DNA of 64,000 nucleotides from Alteromonas sp. KUL106 (GCF_009811415.1 NZ_BLIG01000047.1:84614-148613), one strand, 5' to 3'. Counted from the stretch's first letter, positions 9,773-19,788 are shown. Numbers and translations are program-made. Notes: generated by a model not told the origin, from the letters alone.

Positions 9773-10645
9773 ATGGATTTTCGCAGTTTACAACTCTTTA
9801 ATCACCTCGCGACCAGCCTGCATTTTGGTGTTACTGCCGAGGCCATGTATGTATCGCCCTCTACGTTAAGCCGTGTTATTCAACGCCTTGAAGACGAGTT
9901 AGGCTGCACCTTGTTTAAACGTGATAACCGCAAGGTCGCGCTTACTCACAGTGGGCATAAGTTGCTGTCGTTTTCAAAGCAAGCCTTAAAAGATTGGCAG
10001 CAATTAAAGGTAGATTTAAAAGCAGATAGCGATGCATTACAGGGGGAACTCAGCGTATTTTGCTCGGTAACGGCCAGTCAAAGCCACTTGCCCGCGATGC
10101 TTAGGCAATTTAGGCAACAGCATCCGGGCGTGGATATACGGCTAATTACGGGCGATCCAGCCCTTGCAATTGAAAAAGTAAAAGGCAAGCAGTGCGACTT
10201 ATCTATTGCTATTTACACCCCAGATATGCCGACAGATTTGTATTTCACTGCCCTTGATAATGTGCCTTTGGTGCTCATTGCTCCAAGAGAATGGCGACTC
10301 ACTCAACTGAGCCAGTTAGACTGGACAAAGCATCAAGTGATAATGCCTGAAACCGGGCCAACGCGGCGCACGGCTTATCACTGGTTTGCCGAGCACGGTA
10401 TTCGCCCCAATGTCTATGCCTATGTCGGTGGCAACGAGGCCATCGTGAGCATGGTGGCTCTTGAATGTGGTGTGGGATTTGTGCCAAAAGTGGTACTCGA
10501 TCATTCCAGCATGGCCGGTGCGGTAACGCAAATACCAGTGGCAGATATTGAGCCTTATGCCCTTGGTTTATGTTGCTTGCAAGACAAGCAAAACGACCCC
10601 CTTATTAACGCGTTTATGCAGCTAAACTTGCAATCTCGTGCGTAA
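9773..10645 (+). CDS. ilvY: LysR-family activator of ilvC, IlvY
   Basis: 290 residues from the ATG at 9773, chosen because MDFRSLQLFNHLATSLHFG matches the family N-terminus; an in-frame ATG at 9719 would place 18 extra residues over the operator. Residues 16-40 are the winged helix-turn-helix (AEAMYVSPSTLSRVIQRLE) and about 90-285 the inducer-binding domain. It is divergent from ilvC, the usual arrangement, with candidate half-sites at 9740-9758. It ends 20 bases from the convergent comM. Confidence 0.93.
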   Translation: MDFRSLQLFNHLATSLHFGVTAEAMYVSPSTLSRVIQRLEDELGCTLFKRDNRKVALTHSGHKLLSFSKQALKDWQQLKVDLKADSDALQGELSVFCSVTASQSHLPAMLRQFRQQHPGVDIRLITGDPALAIEKVKGKQCDLSIAIYTPDMPTDLYFTALDNVPLVLIAPREWRLTQLSQLDWTKHQVIMPETGPTRRTAYHWFAEHGIRPNVYAYVGGNEAIVSMVALECGVGFVPKVVLDHSSMAGAVTQIPVADIEPYALGLCCLQDKQNDPLINAFMQLNLQSRA

Positions 10646-10665
10646 TTGTAAGGCAAAAGCAGTAC

Positions 10666-12180
10666 TCAACTAGTGCTCAACTGCTTAATGAGGTTATCAA
10701 GGGCGCGATAACCTAATGCTTCTGCCATATGTGCTCGTGATACCGCTTGCTCATTTTCAAGATCGGCAATCGTTCTGGCAACTTTTAGTGTGCGGTGAAA
10801 TACTCGCATGGATAAATTGAGTTGTTTAGCGGCCGCTTGTAGAAACCGTAAGTCGGCGTCATCAAGCAAGCAAATATCCGCCAGCTCACCGGCATGCAGC
10901 GCACCATTGGGCTTTCCTTGCCGTTTTTCTTGTTTGTATCTTGCTTCAATAACCCGCTCTCGCGTTGCGTGTAACGAGTCGTTAGGCCTATTGGCGCGCT
11001 CTGGCAGGTCGTAGTCAGGAAGTCGAGGTACTTCTACCTGTATATCTATTCTATCAAGTAGCGGGCCCGACAATCGGTTTAAGTAGTTAAGCTGTTGCTG
11101 TGGCGTCAACCGATTATCATCAATATCTCCTGTCGGACTCGGGTTCATCGCCGCCACTAACTGAAAGTTGGCTGGGTATGTGGCGCTTCCTGATGCTCGA
11201 GATAAATGCACGTCACCGGTTTCGAGTGGTTCGCGCAACACATCCAGTGCTTTTCGTCCAAATTCCGGCAGTTCATCTAAAAACAGAATGCCGTTGTGAG
11301 CCAGCGATATTTCACCCGGTACTGGGTGAGATCCGCCTCCAGTTAATGCTACGGCAGAACTGGTGTGGTGGGGTGAGCGTAAATGGCGGGTTAAGAATCG
11401 TTCTGCATGCAATTTTTCACCTTTGACTGAATGAATAGCAGCAACTTCGAGGGCTTCTTCTTCGCTCATATCAGGTAATAGCGACAACATACGGCTTGCT
11501 AATAAGCTTTTTCCCGTACCGGGCGGCCCTACCATCAAGAGATTATGTGCGCCACTTGCTGCAATAATGAGTGCCCGTTTAGCTTGCTCTTGGCCAATAA
11601 TGTCGTCCCATCCCGTAAGCGTGGTACTGGGTGACTGTGAGACAAACGGCTTGCCCTTCGCGAGCTTCTTGTTCCCAGTAAGATGCTCATAAACTGACAG
11701 TAAATCAAAGGCGGGAAAGCGTGTTGCATGGGAGACGAGCGCGGCTTCAATATCATTGTCACCAGGGTACACCAACGCTATATCTTCGTTAGCGGCCGCC
11801 ATTACCACAGGAATAAGGCCGTTAACGGGCTTGATTTCCCCATTCAAAGCAAGCTCGCCGACAAACGCGATGTTTAATAAGCTGGTATCTGAAATATAGC
11901 CCGACGCTGCCAAAATACCTACGGCGATCGGAAGGTCGAATCGCCCGCCGAATTTGGGAATATCAGCAGGTGCTAAATTAACGGTTATTCGTTTGGCGGG
12001 AAATTCAAAGCCGCTGTTGATAAGCGCACTTCGCACCCGTTCTCGGGCTTCTTTCACACTGGTTTCTGCCATGCCGACCAGTTGAAATGCGGGTAATCCG
12101 TTAGCAAGATGAATTTCCACACTCACCTCTGGCGCTGATACACCTTGGCCAGCAAACGTTTTAACGACAGCCATACCCAT
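10666..12180 (-). CDS. comM: YifB/ComM family Mg chelatase-like AAA+ ATPase
   Basis: 504 residues from the ATG at 12180, which has AGGAG 11 bases upstream; the longer in-frame start at 12279 adds a hydrophobic 33-residue tract unlike the family. An N-terminal ChlI/Lon-like domain (about 1-180) precedes an AAA+ domain with Walker A GPPGTGKS (218-225) and Walker B GILFLDELPEF. ComM is a hexameric helicase that promotes branch migration during natural transformation. In many gammaproteobacteria it sits next to the ilv genes, as here. Whether this organism is transformable cannot be told from this window. Confidence 0.92.
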   Translation of the reverse strand: MGMAVVKTFAGQGVSAPEVSVEIHLANGLPAFQLVGMAETSVKEARERVRSALINSGFEFPAKRITVNLAPADIPKFGGRFDLPIAVGILAASGYISDTSLLNIAFVGELALNGEIKPVNGLIPVVMAAANEDIALVYPGDNDIEAALVSHATRFPAFDLLSVYEHLTGNKKLAKGKPFVSQSPSTTLTGWDDIIGQEQAKRALIIAASGAHNLLMVGPPGTGKSLLASRMLSLLPDMSEEEALEVAAIHSVKGEKLHAERFLTRHLRSPHHTSSAVALTGGGSHPVPGEISLAHNGILFLDELPEFGRKALDVLREPLETGDVHLSRASGSATYPANFQLVAAMNPSPTGDIDDNRLTPQQQLNYLNRLSGPLLDRIDIQVEVPRLPDYDLPERANRPNDSLHATRERVIEARYKQEKRQGKPNGALHAGELADICLLDDADLRFLQAAAKQLNLSMRVFHRTLKVARTIADLENEQAVSRAHMAEALGYRALDNLIKQLSTS

Positions 12181-12343
12181 AATGTAGCCCACTCCTTTCT
12201 CTACACTGCCAATTTTCACGGTATTGAATATAAAAAAGTAGAGGCGCAGCCAGAGAATTCTGCTGTCGCCCAAGTGCAAAACTGTAATGAGAGTGGAACG
12301 AGGATGTAACTGTACTAACGACCGGATTTACTTAGGCTGCTCA

Positions 12344-12373
12344 CAGCGCATAGTGGGTGGTTACTATGCGCTG
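12344..12373. other. Strong 11-bp hairpin between two minus-strand genes
   Basis: A perfect inverted repeat CAGCGCATAGT / ACTATGCGCTG with an 8-nt loop lies 17 bases past the stop of the TRIC-like gene. No U-tract follows on either strand, so it is not a canonical intrinsic terminator; it could be an mRNA-end stabiliser or a protein site. Confidence 0.5.
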
Positions 12374-12389
12374 CGCGGTCTCATATGAA

Positions 12390-13007
12390 TCAGTGATGGT
12401 CGTTGTAGAAAACAGGCAGCTGCCAGTGCCAACGCATAGCGCCGAGTCTAAACAATACCGTTGTAATAAGCGCAGCGATCCCGCACCACTGTGTAGCGAG
12501 TTCGAATTGCAGTCCAATACCATACACAATGCCCCCTGCGATACAGGTCATCGCGTAGAGCTCGCCGTTTAGAACCAGCGGAACTTCGCGACAAATAACG
12601 TCTCGTAACAACCCCCCGAAAACGCCAGTAATGGTTCCCATGGCCACAGCTACGGCCATGCCAGTGTCGTTCGCCAAGGCTTTTTCTATCCCTACCACAT
12701 TAAACAATGCTAAGCCGAACGCATCGGCAATAAGTAGATAGTGGAAAGGAAATCTTGGGCTTATTCTTAGCCATATTATGGGAATAAAGGCGGCGATAAG
12801 CGTGGTGTATAAGTAATCGGTATCGGCAATCCAAAATACGGGTACATCCAACATCACATCTCGCAGCGTTCCGCCGCCAATGGCCGTCGCACTGGCGAGG
12901 ACCACCACGCCAAAACCGTCCATACGCTTTTGATAGGCCATGAGGGTGCCGGAAATTGCGCAAACGGCAACGCCCGCAAGGTTCAGCCAATGAAACCAAT
13001 CAAACAT
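12390..13007 (-). CDS. Trimeric intracellular cation channel (UPF0126/YicG-like) family protein
   Basis: 205 residues with about seven membrane helices. Two internal repeats (about 4-77 and 90-163) each carry the glycine-rich GGG(T/L)LRDV motif, ATAIGGGTLRDVML and GVFGGLLRDVICRE, which defines the UPF0126/TRIC fold. Bacterial and archaeal members form homotrimeric K+/Na+-permeable pores in the inner membrane. The C-terminal WHWQLPVFYNDHH is probably cytoplasmic. Physiological role is unknown; the neighbouring ilv and comM genes do not suggest one. Confidence 0.9.
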   Translation of the reverse strand: MFDWFHWLNLAGVAVCAISGTLMAYQKRMDGFGVVVLASATAIGGGTLRDVMLDVPVFWIADTDYLYTTLIAAFIPIIWLRISPRFPFHYLLIADAFGLALFNVVGIEKALANDTGMAVAVAMGTITGVFGGLLRDVICREVPLVLNGELYAMTCIAGGIVYGIGLQFELATQWCGIAALITTVLFRLGAMRWHWQLPVFYNDHH

Positions 13008-13412
13008 GTCTACTACCCTTTAGTGCTCACTATTTCTGCCGCAAAAAACTTGATCAAACCGTACATTTCATGCTATTTCTTTGCCTAATATCGATTCGCC
13101 GTTTTGTCGCGTATTGAGAGCAGAGACAAAGCCATAGTCTCTGAAGAACAACATTTCATTTTTATAATGCCAACGGAAAGCGGCGTTGTAAGTCAAATAT
13201 ATCATATAAAACAAAGCGCTACTGATATGTTTAAAGCGGGGCTTTGTTGCCCTTCGCTTGAACGACTCTAGATGATTTAGTACATCATCAGTATGACATG
13301 CAATGTCGAGTAAAACAGCGCGTATTGAAAATAAGCCACAGCATGACTGGTTTACCACTGTTTTTTAAGTTTCACAAAAAGGTCTTGTACCTACAATAAA
13401 CGGGAAGGATTT
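13008..13412. other. 405-bp gene-free leader upstream of ilvD
   Basis: No credible gene: a 96-codon minus-strand frame (13068-13358) has no recognisable motif or good ribosome site. A bulged hairpin with arms AAGCGGGGC and GCCCTTCGCTT lies at 13234-13259. I found no short leader peptide rich in Ile/Val/Leu codons. It presumably holds the promoters for ilvD and the TRIC-like gene, and an ilvD ribosome site (GGAAGGA) just before 13413. Confidence 0.5.
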
Positions 13413-15263
13413 ATGCCCAAGTTACGTTCTGCAACTACCACTCAAGGTAGAAATATGGCCGGCGCTCGTGCGCTATGGCGTGCAACTGGAATGAAAGACT
13501 CTGATTTTGGAAAGCCTATTATTGCCATTGCAAACTCATTCACGCAGTTTGTACCAGGGCATGTTCATCTTAAAGACCTCGGCCAGCTGGTGGCGCGCAG
13601 TGTTGAAGAAGCGGGTGGCGTAGCAAAAGAGTTCAATACCATTGCTGTAGACGATGGTATCGCTATGGGCCACAGCGGGATGCTATATAGCCTACCTTCC
13701 CGCGAAATCATCGCCGATGCAGTGGAATATATGGTTAACGCACACTGCGCTGACGCTATCGTGTGTATTTCTAACTGTGACAAGATCACGCCCGGAATGT
13801 TAATGGCATCAATGCGTCTTAATGTGCCGGTTATTTTTGTATCGGGCGGCCCCATGGAAGCGGGTAAAACTAAGCTTTCAGATCAGATTATTAAGTTAGA
13901 TCTGGTCGATGCCATGGTGGCTGCAGCAGACGATAAAGTTAGCGATGCGGACACCGATGAAATCGAACGTTCGGCCTGCCCTACCTGTGGCTCGTGTTCA
14001 GGTATGTTTACCGCCAACTCTATGAACTGTTTAACCGAAGCGCTCGGTCTATCACTGCCGGGCAACGGCTCAATGCTTGCGACTCACGCTGACCGTGAAG
14101 GCCTATTTAAACAAGCAGGTAAGCAAATAGTTGAGCTATGTAAGCGTTACTACGGTGACGATGATGAAAGTGTTTTGCCACGCAATATTGCAAACTTCAA
14201 AGCCTTTGAAAATGCCATGAGCCTAGATATCGCAATGGGCGGCTCAACGAATACTATTTTGCATTTACTTGCGGCGGCGATGGAAGGTGAAGTGCCTTTT
14301 ACGATGGCAGATATCGATAGATTGTCTCGCAAAGTGCCGCATTTATGTAAGGTGGCGCCTTCTACGCCTAAGTATCACATGGAAGACGTGCACCGAGCCG
14401 GTGGTGTATTGGGTATTTTGAACGAGCTCAACAAGGCAGGCTTACTAAATACTGATGTTAATCACGTTTTGGGTAAATCGCTACCCGATGTTATTAGCGA
14501 ATGGGATATCACCAACCCTGAAAATAAAGAGGCAATCACGTTTTATCGTGCGGGCCCCGCGGGTATTCGAACGACTAAAGCGTTCAGTCAGGATTGCCGC
14601 TGGGATACAGTCGATGACGACCGTGAAAATGGCTGTATTCGCGCTATCGAGCATGCATTTAGTCAAGAAGGTGGTCTTGCTGTACTTTACGGCAATTTGG
14701 CTGAAGATGGCTGCATTGTAAAAACAGCAGGTGTGGATGAGTCTATCTTAACATTCAACGGCACGGCCCGTATTTACGAAAGTCAAGATGATGCCGTGGC
14801 AGGTATTTTGGGTGGCGAAGTTAAAGCCGGTGACGTGGTGTTTATTCGCTACGAGGGCCCCCGTGGTGGGCCGGGTATGCAAGAGATGCTTTATCCCACA
14901 TCGTACTTAAAATCAAAAGGGTTAGGTAAGCACTGTGCCTTGGTTACCGACGGTCGTTTCAGTGGCGGTACCAGCGGTTTGTCTATTGGACACTGCTCAC
15001 CAGAAGCCGCGAGCGGCGGTGGCATTGGGCTTGTTGAGAATGGCGATAAAATTGAAATCGACATTCCAAATAGAAGCATCAATATCGCCATCAGCGACGA
15101 AGAACTTGCCGAGCGTCGTGCGAAGATGGAAGCGAGCGATAAGCCATGGAAACCTAAAGATCGCGTGCGCGAAGTGTCGACTTCCCTCAAAACCTTTGCA
15201 GCGCTTGCAACCAGTGCCGATAAAGGTGCGGTTCGCGATGTGAGTAAGCTGGAAGGTTTGTAA
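13413..15263 (+). CDS. ilvD: Dihydroxy-acid dehydratase
   Basis: 616 residues, the same length as E. coli IlvD. Dehydrates 2,3-dihydroxy-isovalerate/methylvalerate to the keto acids in valine/isoleucine synthesis. Cluster ligands are visible: CISNCDK (Cys122, with Lys124 the likely carbamylated Mg ligand) and CPTCGSCSG (Cys195). The late motifs GPRGGPGMQEM and TDGRFSGGTSG are intact. A good ribosome site (GGAAGGA) precedes the ATG. The stop TAA shares its last A with the ATG of ilvA, so the two are translationally coupled. ilvGM and ilvE, which precede ilvD in enterobacteria, are absent here. Confidence 0.97.
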   Translation: MPKLRSATTTQGRNMAGARALWRATGMKDSDFGKPIIAIANSFTQFVPGHVHLKDLGQLVARSVEEAGGVAKEFNTIAVDDGIAMGHSGMLYSLPSREIIADAVEYMVNAHCADAIVCISNCDKITPGMLMASMRLNVPVIFVSGGPMEAGKTKLSDQIIKLDLVDAMVAAADDKVSDADTDEIERSACPTCGSCSGMFTANSMNCLTEALGLSLPGNGSMLATHADREGLFKQAGKQIVELCKRYYGDDDESVLPRNIANFKAFENAMSLDIAMGGSTNTILHLLAAAMEGEVPFTMADIDRLSRKVPHLCKVAPSTPKYHMEDVHRAGGVLGILNELNKAGLLNTDVNHVLGKSLPDVISEWDITNPENKEAITFYRAGPAGIRTTKAFSQDCRWDTVDDDRENGCIRAIEHAFSQEGGLAVLYGNLAEDGCIVKTAGVDESILTFNGTARIYESQDDAVAGILGGEVKAGDVVFIRYEGPRGGPGMQEMLYPTSYLKSKGLGKHCALVTDGRFSGGTSGLSIGHCSPEAASGGGIGLVENGDKIEIDIPNRSINIAISDEELAERRAKMEASDKPWKPKDRVREVSTSLKTFAALATSADKGAVRDVSKLEGL

Positions 15264-16810
15264 TGGTAGGTGAGCACGTAAGCGACCACGAATATCTAAA
15301 GAAGATCTTACTGGCCCCGGTTTACGATGTAGCGGTAGCCAGTGAGCTTTCTTATATGTCATTGCTTTCAGCCGAGCTGGGTAATGATATTTTTCTCAAA
15401 CGTGAAGATCAGCAGCCGGTTAAAAGTTTTAAGCTGCGCGGTGCGTATAATCGCATTTGCTCGCTGAGCGATGAACAATTGCAAGCCGGAGTGATCGGTG
15501 CCTCGGCGGGGAACCACGCTCAAGGCTTGGCGTACAGCGCAAAAATGAAAGGAATTCAGGCTACAATCGTTATGCCTGAAACCACGCCTGACATTAAAGT
15601 CGACGCAGTGCGTCGATTTGGCGGTGAAAATGTCAATGTTGTTTTGCACGGTACCAGCTTTGACCAAGCGAGTAACCACGCGAAAGCGCTCTGTGAAACA
15701 CACGGCTATACCTTTGTGCCGCCCTTTGACGACCCTGATGTGATTGCCGGTCAAGGAACGGTTGCACGGGAGCTGTTAGAGCAAAATCCCAACCTGGATA
15801 TATTGTTTATCGCCGTTGGCGGCGGTGGACTGGCGGCAGGTATTGCTGTGTATTTGAAACAGCTAAAACCCAGCATAAAGATTGTGGCGGTGGAGTCTGA
15901 AGAGTCAGCCTGCTTCATTAAGGCCAAAGCACAAGGCGAACCTACAGAGCTTGAAAGCGTAGGTATCTTCGCTGATGGCGTAGCCGTAAAAATTATGGGG
16001 CAAGAAACCTTTCGCCTGTGTAACCGTTTAATTGATGAAACGATTACCGTAAGCAATGATGAAATTTGCGGTGCGATCAAAGATATCTTTGATGACACTC
16101 GCGTTATTGCAGAACCCGCGGGCGCCCTTTCAGTGGCGGCAATTCGCAAATACGCCAAGCAGCACGACCTTAAAGGGAAAAAGCTGGGCGGTATTTTATG
16201 CGGAGCGAACATCAACTTTCACACTCTGCGCTACGTATCTGAACGCTGTGAGTTAGGTGAACAGAAAGAAGCCGTATTTGCGGTTAAAATTCCTGAAACC
16301 AAAGGCGCATTTAAACAGTTTTGCGAATGTGTTGGGGCGAAAGCCATCACCGAATTCAACTATCGCTATGCCAGCGAAAGTGAAGCACATATCTTTGTTG
16401 GTGTGAAGCTTAAAGGCGGTCAACAGGAGTTCGCTGCACTACAAAATGACCTTGAGAGTAAGGGTTATGATTGCGTGAACTTAAGCGATAACGAGCTGGC
16501 AAAATTACATGTGCGTCATATGGTGGGCGGACGTCCTCCTACCTTATTGAACGAGCAGGTGTTCAGCTTTGAGTTCCCGGAGCGTCCGGGAGCGCTATTA
16601 AATTTCTTAAATACGTTAGGCGAGCAGTGGAATATAACGTTGTTCCATTACCGCAACCATGGTGCAGCGGAAGGTCTTGTGTTGGCAGGGTTTGATATAG
16701 CACCTGAAAGCCGAGACGACTTTAATCAGCACGTTATCGAATTGGGATATAAAGTAGAAGAAGTCACAGATAACCCAGCTTATCGCTTTTTCTTGTCGCA
16801 AACAGCCTAA
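15263..16810 (+). CDS. ilvA: Threonine ammonia-lyase, biosynthetic
   Basis: 515 residues (E. coli IlvA 514). Deaminates threonine to 2-oxobutanoate, the committed step to isoleucine. The PLP-binding Lys57 is in SFKLRGAYN and the phosphate-binding glycine loop is AVGGGGLAAG. Two C-terminal ACT-like regulatory domains (about 335-510) are present, so this is the allosteric isoleucine-inhibited biosynthetic form, not the short catabolic one. Start overlaps the ilvD stop by one base (TAATG). Confidence 0.96.
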   Translation: MVGEHVSDHEYLKKILLAPVYDVAVASELSYMSLLSAELGNDIFLKREDQQPVKSFKLRGAYNRICSLSDEQLQAGVIGASAGNHAQGLAYSAKMKGIQATIVMPETTPDIKVDAVRRFGGENVNVVLHGTSFDQASNHAKALCETHGYTFVPPFDDPDVIAGQGTVARELLEQNPNLDILFIAVGGGGLAAGIAVYLKQLKPSIKIVAVESEESACFIKAKAQGEPTELESVGIFADGVAVKIMGQETFRLCNRLIDETITVSNDEICGAIKDIFDDTRVIAEPAGALSVAAIRKYAKQHDLKGKKLGGILCGANINFHTLRYVSERCELGEQKEAVFAVKIPETKGAFKQFCECVGAKAITEFNYRYASESEAHIFVGVKLKGGQQEFAALQNDLESKGYDCVNLSDNELAKLHVRHMVGGRPPTLLNEQVFSFEFPERPGALLNFLNTLGEQWNITLFHYRNHGAAEGLVLAGFDIAPESRDDFNQHVIELGYKVEEVTDNPAYRFFLSQTA

Positions 16811-16815
16811 ACACA

Positions 16816-16839
16816 ATGCCAAGCAAATGTACTTGGCAT
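16816..16839 (+). terminator. Possible hairpin end of the ilvDA transcript
   Basis: An 8-bp perfect stem ATGCCAAG / CTTGGCAT with an 8-nt loop starts 6 bases after the ilvA stop. It lacks a clear U-tract, so it may be a weak or Rho-assisted end. Confidence 0.4.
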
Positions 16840-16955
16840 GACATGTTATCGCTTTGCATTGTTTCGCGTTAAGCCGAGGCTTACCGGGGAGCGATGCAAA
16901 GCGCCCCCCATTGAAAATGCAGTGTTTTTCATTCTGTGAGCAAAAAATTACAAGC

Positions 16956-16980
16956 AATTATCTATGCGGACTGGTATTAA
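16956..16980 (+). repeat. Dispersed intergenic repeat, short copy
   Basis: Contains the core TATCTATGCGGACTGGTA, identical to the core of the palindromic and long copies at 47027-47052 and 63931-64000. It lies between convergent ilvA and plsB. Confidence 0.7.
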
Positions 16981-16986
16981 ATGAAA

Positions 16987-17023
16987 AACCCCCAAAAGTA
17001 AGACATGCCGACGAGTGGGGGTT
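16987..17023 (-). terminator. Probable terminator of plsB
   Basis: Arms AACCCCC and GGGGGTT are separated by 23 nt; on the minus strand the closing arm runs into a TTTTT tract. It begins 43 bases past the plsB stop. The long loop lowers certainty. Confidence 0.5.
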
Positions 17024-17065
17024 AATATTATCGAGTATGTAAATGGACGCTTGCGGTATAAAGCC

Positions 17066-19522
17066 TTACTCACTTGCCCCATTTAACGCGACGTTTTCTA
17101 AGTGCTGCATCATTTCTGGCCATATGAGCGCCATTACGTCTTGGCGAAGGGCCTCGCACTCTTCTGAGTACTTGAGGCTGCCATCTTTTTCAGAATCTAG
17201 CCAATGATTTTCCTTCAGGGCCCCAATGAAACTCGATAGCACGTTTTTGTCATAAAACTCTGGCGAGCTTAGCCCGTAAAGGACTGACAGACGCTCTGCC
17301 ACTTGTTTGCTTTCTCTTTCTAGCACTCCTCGACTTATCACCTTCTCTTTTTCAAGGATGGTCAGTACCACGGCATAACGTTGTAATGTTTCCTGCATAC
17401 AGCGACTCAACAGCCATGCTGAGTGGAATTGCTTACAGTGTGCATCAGGCGGAAGAAGCTCTCCGTCTTTTTGACGTAAAAGGCCGTTATTTAACAACGC
17501 AGTGATGAGGGCATCGGTATGAGCAAGGGCTTCATCTTGTGTAAGGTGCAAAAACAGTTCTTTTTGCAGCAAGGGATAAAGTGCCGCGATTAGCTGCAGT
17601 ATCTCATTTTTGCTCACGCCTTTTTTGGCGAAAACAGACGCCATAATCAGGCCCGGAATAGCAAATAAATGCAAAATATTGTTTCGATAATACGTAAGGT
17701 AGACCGCTGATTGAGGCTGAGGGCTAATTAATTTCCCATAGTCATCTTCTTTTATATCAAAGCGACCAAGTTTAATCGTATCACGCAGCAGTTCTTCAGC
17801 CGTTGATTCCGGGATGGTTGCGTCTTCACTGAATGGCACCGCTTTAAACAAATCCATAAAGTCACCTATGGCTTGTTTTAGCTCAGATTCACTCATGGTC
17901 TGTGTTTTTGACGACAGCAAACACAGCGAGGTTAATGCCATACCATTTAACGCTGCCGCACGGTTTATGCGCGTCATTACATTATTGGCGAGTTCATTTA
18001 CCGCAGGCGTTAACCATGCAGGCTTCTTCTCTGGCTCAGCATCTCGACAATCGCGCCAGTTCGGTACGTGAGTTTCAAGAAATTGGTTAAGCGCGATGGG
18101 CTCACCAAAGTTTACATACCCATGGCCGTAATTTTTAAGCTTGCGAATGGCAGAGAACACCTGAAGGTTAGACTCTTTTTTCTTCTTAGAGCCTTTAAGC
18201 TCGTTCAGATAGCTCTTCACTTCCATTACATTTTCATAACCGATGTAAACAGGCACGATACTTACCGGGCGATTAACCCCTTTTAGCATGGCTTGAATGG
18301 TCATGGCTAACATACCTGTTTTGGGTGGAATTAGGCGTCCGGTTCGGCTGCGGCCACCTTCAGGATAGTATTTTACTGAATAACCTTTGTTAAATAAGAG
18401 TTCTAAATATTCTCTGAATACCGCTGTATACAATTTGTTTCCAGCAAAACTGCGGCGTAGGAAGAACGCACCACCACGGCGGAACACTTTACCAATAGGC
18501 CAAAAGTTAAGGTTGATACCGGCAGCGATGTGCGGCGTTACCATACCCTCGTGATAAATTACGTAAGTTAGCAACAGATAATCCATGTGACTTCGGTGAC
18601 AAGGCACATAGATAATTTCGTGACCGTTTGCGGCAAGTTCGCGAATACGGTCCGCATGACCTACGCTAATCCCGTTGTATATTTTGTTCCAAATGCGCGT
18701 TAACAATCTATCGCCAAACCTGATGAGTCCTTCTCGATAATCGGCGGCTATTTCCGTAATGTAACTTTGCGCCCTTTCTTTGGCTTTTTCGTGAGATACT
18801 TTTTTGCTTCTCGATTCTTCAGCAATGGCGCGGCGCACGGCATCAGAACCCAATACGCTGTTATTAAGTTCTTGGCGTTCTAGCAGTGTAGGGCCAGTCA
18901 TACTCTGACGCTTTCTCTGGAAGTGAGTACTTGCTACGCGTACAAGCTTGTGTGCAATACTTTGATCGCTTCCGTGCTGGTTCGACATGGCCCGTGCTGA
19001 TACGGCTTTTGAATAATTGATAAAATTGTCGCGGCCGAGAAACAGTACAATAAACAGCTTGCGAAGCCAGCTTGGCGCTGCGGCTTCAGTGATCAAATCG
19101 CCCAAGCCAGGGTTCCCCCGACCCGGGGCTCTTCCCCACGTTACATAGACAGGTACAACCTGTAAATCTAGGTTTTCGTGGTCTCTGTGCAAGTGAAAAA
19201 GATCGGTGAAGACTTCTTCTATGCCTGTATCTTTTGCTGATGATCGAAAAATTGGTTGAGTTTTCCGCAGAAACAGCGTCGACGAATATTCCCGCCCAGC
19301 TAATGTGAGGGTTTCTGTTGGGCTAGGTAAACCTAACGCTTTAGTCGACATCCTCAGTGCAAGTTGGTCTGTTACTGAGTTGGTGGGAAGCAGATAAACA
19401 ATAGGTTTACTCTTATCTATCCCAAGTTCGGTTTCAACGTTGACCGGTATGCTATGGGCTTTAACCAGTAACTTAACAGGATAATGAAATACCGACAGAA
19501 GGGCTTTTCGCATCCACGACAT
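17066..19522 (-). CDS. plsB: Glycerol-3-phosphate 1-O-acyltransferase PlsB
   Basis: 818 residues, close to E. coli PlsB (about 806). Adds an acyl chain from acyl-ACP or acyl-CoA to sn-glycerol-3-phosphate at the inner membrane, the first step of phospholipid synthesis. Acyltransferase block I is HRSHMD (His309, Asp314; E. coli His306/Asp311), block II FFLRRSFAG, block III YYPEGGRSRTG, block IV VPVYIGYE. Transcribed alone, divergent from the diguanylate cyclase. Confidence 0.97.
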   Translation of the reverse strand: MSWMRKALLSVFHYPVKLLVKAHSIPVNVETELGIDKSKPIVYLLPTNSVTDQLALRMSTKALGLPSPTETLTLAGREYSSTLFLRKTQPIFRSSAKDTGIEEVFTDLFHLHRDHENLDLQVVPVYVTWGRAPGRGNPGLGDLITEAAAPSWLRKLFIVLFLGRDNFINYSKAVSARAMSNQHGSDQSIAHKLVRVASTHFQRKRQSMTGPTLLERQELNNSVLGSDAVRRAIAEESRSKKVSHEKAKERAQSYITEIAADYREGLIRFGDRLLTRIWNKIYNGISVGHADRIRELAANGHEIIYVPCHRSHMDYLLLTYVIYHEGMVTPHIAAGINLNFWPIGKVFRRGGAFFLRRSFAGNKLYTAVFREYLELLFNKGYSVKYYPEGGRSRTGRLIPPKTGMLAMTIQAMLKGVNRPVSIVPVYIGYENVMEVKSYLNELKGSKKKKESNLQVFSAIRKLKNYGHGYVNFGEPIALNQFLETHVPNWRDCRDAEPEKKPAWLTPAVNELANNVMTRINRAAALNGMALTSLCLLSSKTQTMSESELKQAIGDFMDLFKAVPFSEDATIPESTAEELLRDTIKLGRFDIKEDDYGKLISPQPQSAVYLTYYRNNILHLFAIPGLIMASVFAKKGVSKNEILQLIAALYPLLQKELFLHLTQDEALAHTDALITALLNNGLLRQKDGELLPPDAHCKQFHSAWLLSRCMQETLQRYAVVLTILEKEKVISRGVLERESKQVAERLSVLYGLSSPEFYDKNVLSSFIGALKENHWLDSEKDGSLKYSEECEALRQDVMALIWPEMMQHLENVALNGASE

Positions 19523-19788
19523 GAATTCTGTAGTCCTATGAAATAAAAACAGATGAAGTGTAACATAATCGCCTTACGATCTCGCGATATGCCATTATCA
19601 CCGCTGTAATTGCTTTAATGACTTGATCTTACCTCACAAGTTCAAAAACTTGTTGTCCTTTTGTTCAGCAAGCGTTGTTAAATGTCTTACGCATACCTTC
19701 TTGTTACACATGATATACAGTATTTTGTTGCGATACCCATATACAGTTACTACTTTCTATATAGGTAAAAATTTATGAGTTAGCTATT

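Noticed and set aside
13068..13358. 96-codon minus-strand frame before ilvD
   Set aside because: No motif, no clear ribosome site, and unlike neighbouring coding sequence; kept as non-coding leader.
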